In this document: piece after piece, positions 14,722-17,764 of the stretch
Layout: each line of letters starts with the position of its first letter
How positions within the stretch are numbered: position 1 is the first letter of the stretch
Assembly: GCA_964480695.1 (NCBI GenBank)
Contig: CAYZPO010000018.1
Coordinates: 1 to 17,764, forward strand
DNA: 17,764 bases
Direction: 5' to 3'
Source of the DNA: CAZDDW01 sp964480695
GTDB lineage: Bacteria > Patescibacteriota > Patescibacteriia > UBA9934 > CAZDDW01
Position numbers and translations under genes: made by a program
The notes under the pieces: model-generated
The model's database searches: none
Seen by the model: only the letters and a program-made list of their open reading frames with translations
What the model was told of the DNA's origin: nothing

Positions 14722-14730
14722 ATTATAGCA
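14722..14730 (-). promoter_or_regulatory. Extended -10 promoter for hsp20
   Basis: The minus strand reads TGC-TATAAT, an extended -10, ending 9 bases before the hsp20 ATG. I see no good -35 box at 16-18 bases, which is normal for extended -10 promoters. Confidence 0.65.
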
Positions 14731-14776
14731 CAAAATCTGGTAAGAAATGAGTAATTGATAAATTAAAATTAGATCT

Positions 14777-15280
14777 ATGTTTTATCGAATAACCCTTATG
14801 TTTTGCGCAGCTGCTTTGGTTATGGTCGGAGCAGGCTGTCCTTCAGACAAAACAGAAGATAATCCTTACGAAGACACGATCGGTCCAATGACCTCTGTTG
14901 AAGGACCAGAAGATGGTTTTCAAATGGATTTGGAAGTTGAGAACAGTGTCGGGAAAGACGGTGTCGGGAGTGACGCCCGTAAGGGCATTACCGAGGAACA
15001 CTCTCTATCCTATCCTACCCAATATGCCCCACCTAACTTAGAACTAGTTGAGCCGGTCATGGCAATAGTTGATGAAGATAAGGACGGGGCTGATGATACT
15101 ACTGATAATTGTTTAGGCTGGGTTAATCCAGATCAGCTTGATACGGATCACGACGGTTTGGGTGATACTTGTGACGCCACACCGTATGGCGAGGGAACAG
15201 TTGACTACGATCACGATGGAATTACTGATCTCAGTGACAATTGTCCAGAAGTCTATAATCCAGATCAGGGAGAATGTTAA
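14777..15280 (+). CDS. Lipoprotein with thrombospondin type 3 calcium repeats
   Basis: The 167-residue protein begins with a lipoprotein signal peptide ending VGAGC, with Cys21 as the lipidated residue, so it should be anchored on the outer face of the membrane. Residues 22-90 are a low-complexity acidic linker. The C-terminus holds two Asp-rich calcium-binding repeats: DEDKDGADDTTDNCLGWVNPDQ plus DTDHDGLGDTCD (about 99-133), and DYDHDGITDLSDNCPEVYNPDQ (about 143-164). Paired Cys residues probably form disulfides. Residues 57-70 come from a 15-base tandem duplication (14947-14976) and a small palindrome, GCCC-GTAA-GGGC. A role in surface adhesion or host contact is conceivable, but not shown. 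No clear promoter is seen before the ATG; a weak TAAAAT lies at 14764-14769. Confidence 0.9.
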   Translation: MFYRITLMFCAAALVMVGAGCPSDKTEDNPYEDTIGPMTSVEGPEDGFQMDLEVENSVGKDGVGSDARKGITEEHSLSYPTQYAPPNLELVEPVMAIVDEDKDGADDTTDNCLGWVNPDQLDTDHDGLGDTCDATPYGEGTVDYDHDGITDLSDNCPEVYNPDQGEC

Positions 15281-15297
15281 TTTGATTTAAACGAGAG

Positions 15298-15334
15298 CGC
15301 GCCCGGGGCGGAGGATCCACCCGGGCGCGTTTTT
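15298..15334. terminator. Intrinsic terminator after the lipoprotein gene
   Basis: CGCGCCCGGG (15298-15307) pairs with CCCGGGCGCG (15320-15329), 10 bp perfect, followed on the plus strand by TTTTT. It lies between convergent genes, but the minus-strand side lacks a good T-tract, so it mainly serves the lipoprotein gene. Confidence 0.85.
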
Positions 15335-15344
15335 GCGTACGTTG

Positions 15345-15932
15345 TTAGATGTCTAAGGTCCTCAGGGTCGAGAACCAGAACACCTGTTTGTCAGAAGTGG
15401 GCACGAGCTCGAAGTACAAGGGCTGGCATTGATGAAGATCGTCTGCGTCGAGCTTGACCCGATGGGTCGGTACCAGCAGCCTCCAGTCATCTCTTGGGCC
15501 GTCACTCATAGCCCGTCCCAGCTGGAAAATCCTGTCCGACCGGATGAGCAGAGCGCCCCCGGCATATGGGTCGATCGTTGAGTAGACCCCGATGGTTTGA
15601 CCTGATCGATTTTCAGCCAGGAAAGAGTCTGGTTCATGGTCCGGGTTATTGAACTGGACCCTATAGTCCACCACGCCCGAAGGTTCGTCCGTCTTGGACG
15701 CCAGGTAGAAGCTGCAGTCAGCCACAGGTTCGGACGCCGGCTCTTCGATCACGACAGGGGCCTCGGTACCAAGGTCCGGAGGCGAAGCCACGATCTCGGC
15801 AGTGAAGGTCTTGGTCCCCTCCTCTGCTATCTGGTGGGTGTCGATCCAGTCCAGCACCAGCCAGCTGACAGTGTAGATCAGGACTCCGATGAGTCCGACG
15901 ACGACGACGTGCGGTAGGGTGAAATATTTCAT
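15345..15932 (-). CDS. GC-rich orphan: membrane-anchored protein, 195 aa
   Basis: The function is unknown. I chose ATG 15932 because GAGGGG lies 7 bases upstream, a promoter lies just beyond, and the protein then starts with MKYFTLPHVVVVGLIGVLIYTVSWLVLDW, a single N-terminal membrane helix (about 7-29). Residues 30-75 form an acidic Pro-rich linker, and 76-195 a small extracytoplasmic domain with two Cys (CSFYLAS and HQCQPLYFELVP), probably beta-rich. Codon use is markedly GC-rich (40 of 60 bases at 15721-15780), like the genes at 5382 and 7427. The single-gene layout with its own promoter is also shared with them. I recognise no family. Confidence 0.8.
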   Translation of the reverse strand: MKYFTLPHVVVVGLIGVLIYTVSWLVLDWIDTHQIAEEGTKTFTAEIVASPPDLGTEAPVVIEEPASEPVADCSFYLASKTDEPSGVVDYRVQFNNPDHEPDSFLAENRSGQTIGVYSTIDPYAGGALLIRSDRIFQLGRAMSDGPRDDWRLLVPTHRVKLDADDLHQCQPLYFELVPTSDKQVFWFSTLRTLDI

Positions 15933-15981
15933 GTCACTTCCCCTCAGTTTGCGGGCCAAAGGGCCCAAGGTGCGAGGAGTT

Positions 15982-16010
15982 AGGTTAGCAAGGAAGCGCG
16001 GTCGCGTCAA
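15982..16010 (-). promoter_or_regulatory. Sigma70 promoter for the GC-rich membrane-protein gene
   Basis: Minus-strand TTGACG (16005-16010), 17-base spacer, TAACCT (15982-15987). It is divergent from the promoter at 16020, with the -35 boxes 9 bases apart. A small GGGCC-AAAG-GGCCC hairpin lies in the leader near 15953-15966. Confidence 0.65.
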
Positions 16011-16019
16011 GTATTTGGC

Positions 16020-16048
16020 TTGACATGTTATTAAGAAAAGAGTATTCT
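16020..16048 (+). promoter_or_regulatory. Sigma70 promoter for the 28-codon ORF and possibly ABC-F
   Basis: TTGACA (16020-16025), 17-base spacer, TATTCT (16043-16048). Transcription would begin near 16055, about 8 bases before the ATG of the short ORF. Confidence 0.8.
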
Positions 16049-16062
16049 TTCCGCACAAATAT

Positions 16063-16149
16063 ATGAGAAAGAAATTATCCCAATTAGGACGTTGGTTAGG
16101 TGCAGGTACTGCAGGCTGTTTTGGTATTGGGAATCTTTTTAGCTTGTAA
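16063..16149 (+). CDS. 28-codon ORF: small basic/hydrophobic peptide, possible leader
   Basis: The peptide is MRKKLSQLGRWLGAGTAGC followed by FGIGNLFSL: a basic N-terminus and a Gly-rich hydrophobic end. It sits between a near-consensus promoter (16020-16048) and a strong intrinsic terminator (16169-16202), ahead of the ABC-F gene. It has no Shine-Dalgarno site and a leader of about 8 bases, which matches the short-leader genes here. Two readings fit: a leader peptide for ribosome-mediated attenuation of the ABC-F gene, or an independent micropeptide, perhaps membrane-active. I see no alternative antiterminator pairing, only a 5-bp GGTAT/ATACC possibility. Confidence 0.55.
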   Translation: MRKKLSQLGRWLGAGTAGCFGIGNLFSL

Positions 16150-16168
16150 TAAAAACTAGAGTTAAAAG

Positions 16169-16202
16169 CGAGACCTGATACCAAGTATCGGTCTCGTTTT
16201 TT
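16169..16202 (+). terminator. Intrinsic terminator between the 28-codon ORF and ABC-F
   Basis: CGAGACC-T-GATAC (16169-16181) pairs with GTATC-GGTCTCG (16185-16196) around a CAA loop, with one bulged T, followed by six T. It ends 17 bases before the ABC-F ATG, so it would block read-through unless bypassed. Confidence 0.9.
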
Positions 16203-16219
16203 GTTTACTATAAAAATAT

Positions 16220-17683
16220 ATGATTATCATTGAAAACCTCTCAAAATCTATTTTAGACAAACAGTTATTCCAAGACCTGTCGTTGACTCTGAATACAGGT
16301 GATCGACTTGGGGTTATCGGACAAAACGGCTGTGGTAAAAGCACTCTCCTGCGGATTGTGTCCGGTCTTGATGTTGCTGACGACGGTGTTATCCAAACTT
16401 CGTCTGAGACTGTTTATTTGGTTCCTCAACAAATAGAATCGGGCTCAGGTGAAACTATAGATGAATATCTTAATCTGTCAGAACGACAAGAAGCGTGGCG
16501 GTTTCTTTCCGAGCTCGGACTGATTGATCTCCCAATTGATACTTTGATCTCGAAGCTGAGTGGAGGAGAAAAAACAAAGTTGATTCTGATCAAGGCTTTT
16601 TCTGGAGCCTCAACTACATTATTGCTGGATGAACCAACGAATCACCTTGATGTAAAAACACGTGCTTGGTTGATGTCTAAGATTCAGGAATATCAAGGAA
16701 CCATTATCGTTGTTTCTCATGATCGTGAATTGTTAAACAAATGTGTAACTCAGATTCTAGAGATTGATCCAACAAACCAGCGCACGGCTCTGTATTCTGG
16801 CAACTATGATTATTACAAAGAACAGAAATCGTCCTGGAAAACTAAGCAAGAGGACGCTCATCGAATTCAGCAAGGCCAGAAACGTAAAATGGAACAGTGG
16901 TTGGTGTTGAAGCGACAGGAAGCATCGGCTCATCCGGATCCGCGCAAAGGGCGGCAGATTAGACAGATGGAACGCCGGTTGCAGCGGGAGGTTCTGGATC
17001 AGGAGATTCTAAAACCCAAGGACTCTAAGGCAATTAAGAAGGCCGGGTTTGCTGGATCGACCCATGGTGGGAAGATTATGTTGCGACTCAAAGGAGTTCA
17101 GAAGTCGTTTGATGAACGTCAGCTGATCTCTGACGCCAGCTTTGAGATTCGTGGGAGCGAGCACGTACGCCTGGTCGGTCCGAACGGATCCGGAAAGTCG
17201 ACTTTGCTAAAGATGGTGATCGGAGAGATCGCTTCTGATTCTGGAACGATCGAGGTCGGAGCGAATGTTCAAGTTGGATACTTTGCTCAGCAGCTTGAGA
17301 ACCTGGATCCTGACAAGACAGTGTTAGAAACATTTCTCGAGACTGACGGGAAGACTTTTGCCCCACATCGAGCGCGAGCGATTTTGGGAGCATATTTGTT
17401 TATCGGGGATTCAGTGAAAAAGAAAATCAGCCAGCTTAGCTACGGTGAGCGGGTCCGGCTTCAGTTGGCTCAGATTCTACAGCAAGAGAATCAACTGTTG
17501 ATTTTGGACGAGCCAACTAATCACTTGGATATTCCTTCTCGAGAAGTAATCGAAGACGCTTTGCGAAAATACCAAGGCGCCATCCTGATCGTCTCTCACG
17601 ACGAGTACTTTCTAGATAGTATTGGGGTGGATAGTAAACTCGAGTTAAATGATAGTGTGATAACAGAAAAGCCAGTCAAATAA
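16220..17683 (+). CDS. ABC-F family ATPase (ribosome-associated)
   Basis: ABC-F proteins bind the ribosomal E site and act in translation control or resistance to ribosome-targeting drugs. The 487-residue protein has two ABC cassettes and no membrane domain. Cassette 1 has Walker A GQNGCGKST (34-42), signature LSGGE (113-117), Walker B TLLLDEPTNHLD (133-144) and SHDRE (166-170). The linker (about 196-285) is basic and helical, with KRKMEQWLVLKRQEASA. Cassette 2 has Walker A GPNGSGKST (320-328), signature LSYGE (406-410) where LSGGE is usual, Walker B LLILDEPTNHLD (426-437) and SHDE (459-462). Whether it is a housekeeping factor such as EttA/Uup or a resistance factor is undecided. A possible own promoter (TATAAA, 7 bases or less before ATG) lacks a good -35. 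Confidence 0.93.
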   Translation: MIIIENLSKSILDKQLFQDLSLTLNTGDRLGVIGQNGCGKSTLLRIVSGLDVADDGVIQTSSETVYLVPQQIESGSGETIDEYLNLSERQEAWRFLSELGLIDLPIDTLISKLSGGEKTKLILIKAFSGASTTLLLDEPTNHLDVKTRAWLMSKIQEYQGTIIVVSHDRELLNKCVTQILEIDPTNQRTALYSGNYDYYKEQKSSWKTKQEDAHRIQQGQKRKMEQWLVLKRQEASAHPDPRKGRQIRQMERRLQREVLDQEILKPKDSKAIKKAGFAGSTHGGKIMLRLKGVQKSFDERQLISDASFEIRGSEHVRLVGPNGSGKSTLLKMVIGEIASDSGTIEVGANVQVGYFAQQLENLDPDKTVLETFLETDGKTFAPHRARAILGAYLFIGDSVKKKISQLSYGERVRLQLAQILQQENQLLILDEPTNHLDIPSREVIEDALRKYQGAILIVSHDEYFLDSIGVDSKLELNDSVITEKPVK

Positions 17684-17699
17684 TCGACCGGCTTTTCTG
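17664..17699 (+). terminator. Hairpin at the end of the ABC-F gene
   Basis: CAGAAAAGCC (17664-17673) pairs with GGCTTTTCTG (17690-17699), a 10-bp stem with a further GTC/GAC pairing inside. The left arm overlaps the last codons. The T-run lies within the right arm, not after it, so it is a weaker terminator candidate or an RNA-stabilising end. Confidence 0.6.
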
Positions 17700-17764
17700 G
17701 TGACCCCAGGGGGAATATGGTCGTGCCGACCATATTAAACTCCTTCGCTCGGAAGACGTTGAAT
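17697..17764. repeat. Cluster of palindromes at the window end
   Basis: Three hairpins follow one another: CTGG-TGACC-CCAG (17697-17709), AATATGGTCG-TGC-CGACCATATT (17714-17736, perfect 10 bp) and CTTC-GCTCG-GAAG (about 17744-17756). No ORF is visible. The arrangement resembles a REP-like intergenic element, but the flank is cut by the window. The minus strand also reads CCCCCTGGGGTCACCA, like a tRNA 3' end, with no proper T-loop beside it. Confidence 0.4.

Noticed and set aside
15933..16184. N-terminal extension of the GC-rich membrane protein
   Set aside because: It would cover the divergent promoters and place the membrane helix 84 residues in; the Shine-Dalgarno site marks 15932.
17698..17764. 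A complete tRNA gene on the minus strand
   Set aside because: Only the 3' end resembles a tRNA; the T-loop TTCRANN and the anticodon arm are not there.
1..17764. CRISPR array, insertion sequence or prophage
   Set aside because: No spaced direct repeats, transposase, integrase or phage structural motifs were seen.

Overview
The window looks like a chromosomal piece from a bacterium of the Candidate Phyla Radiation (Patescibacteria). This is an inference. It rests on an SMC ATPase of only about 768 residues with no recognisable hinge, an in-frame palindromic insert of a type I associate with these genomes, an S16 protein with a long charged tail, a VanW/DUF3006/Hsp20 gene group, and many small lineage-specific proteins. 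The standard code fits all genes. I cannot name the lineage.

Layout. 1-5311 (minus): a KH-domain RNA-binding gene (khpA-like), a hairpin, then a tightly packed run of a 60-aa protein, a 999-aa repeat protein ending in an FtsK-gamma-like winged helix, trmD, and pyrD (cut by the window edge). 5316-6535 (plus): a GC-rich gene for a secreted protein. 6555-7048 (minus): rpsP. 7086-7400 (plus): a 63-aa alanine-rich protein. 7427-7878 (minus): a second GC-rich orphan. 7881-10226 (minus): smc, divergent from a DHH phosphoesterase gene and clpP (10211-11935, plus). 11945-12125: a rod-like structured RNA with its own promoter and terminator. 12164-14730 (minus): VanW-family protein, DUF3006-like protein and Hsp20. 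14777-15334 (plus): a calcium-repeat lipoprotein. 15345-16010 (minus): a third GC-rich orphan, membrane-anchored. 16020-17699 (plus): promoter, 28-codon ORF, intrinsic terminator, ABC-F ATPase. 17697-17764: a cluster of palindromes.

Working together. rpsP, khpA and trmD usually form one translation operon; here they remain close but are separated by inserted genes, and no rimM is present. Many promoters are near-consensus sigma70 type (TTGACA, 17 bp, TATAAT-like). For smc, the DHH gene, clpP and hsp20 the -10 lies only 9-12 bases before the start codon, suggesting leaderless or nearly leaderless mRNAs. The three GC-rich orphans instead have clear Shine-Dalgarno sites.

The most interesting items are the repeat protein with a displaced FtsK-gamma domain, the structured RNA after clpP, and the promoter/short ORF/terminator arrangement before the ABC-F gene.
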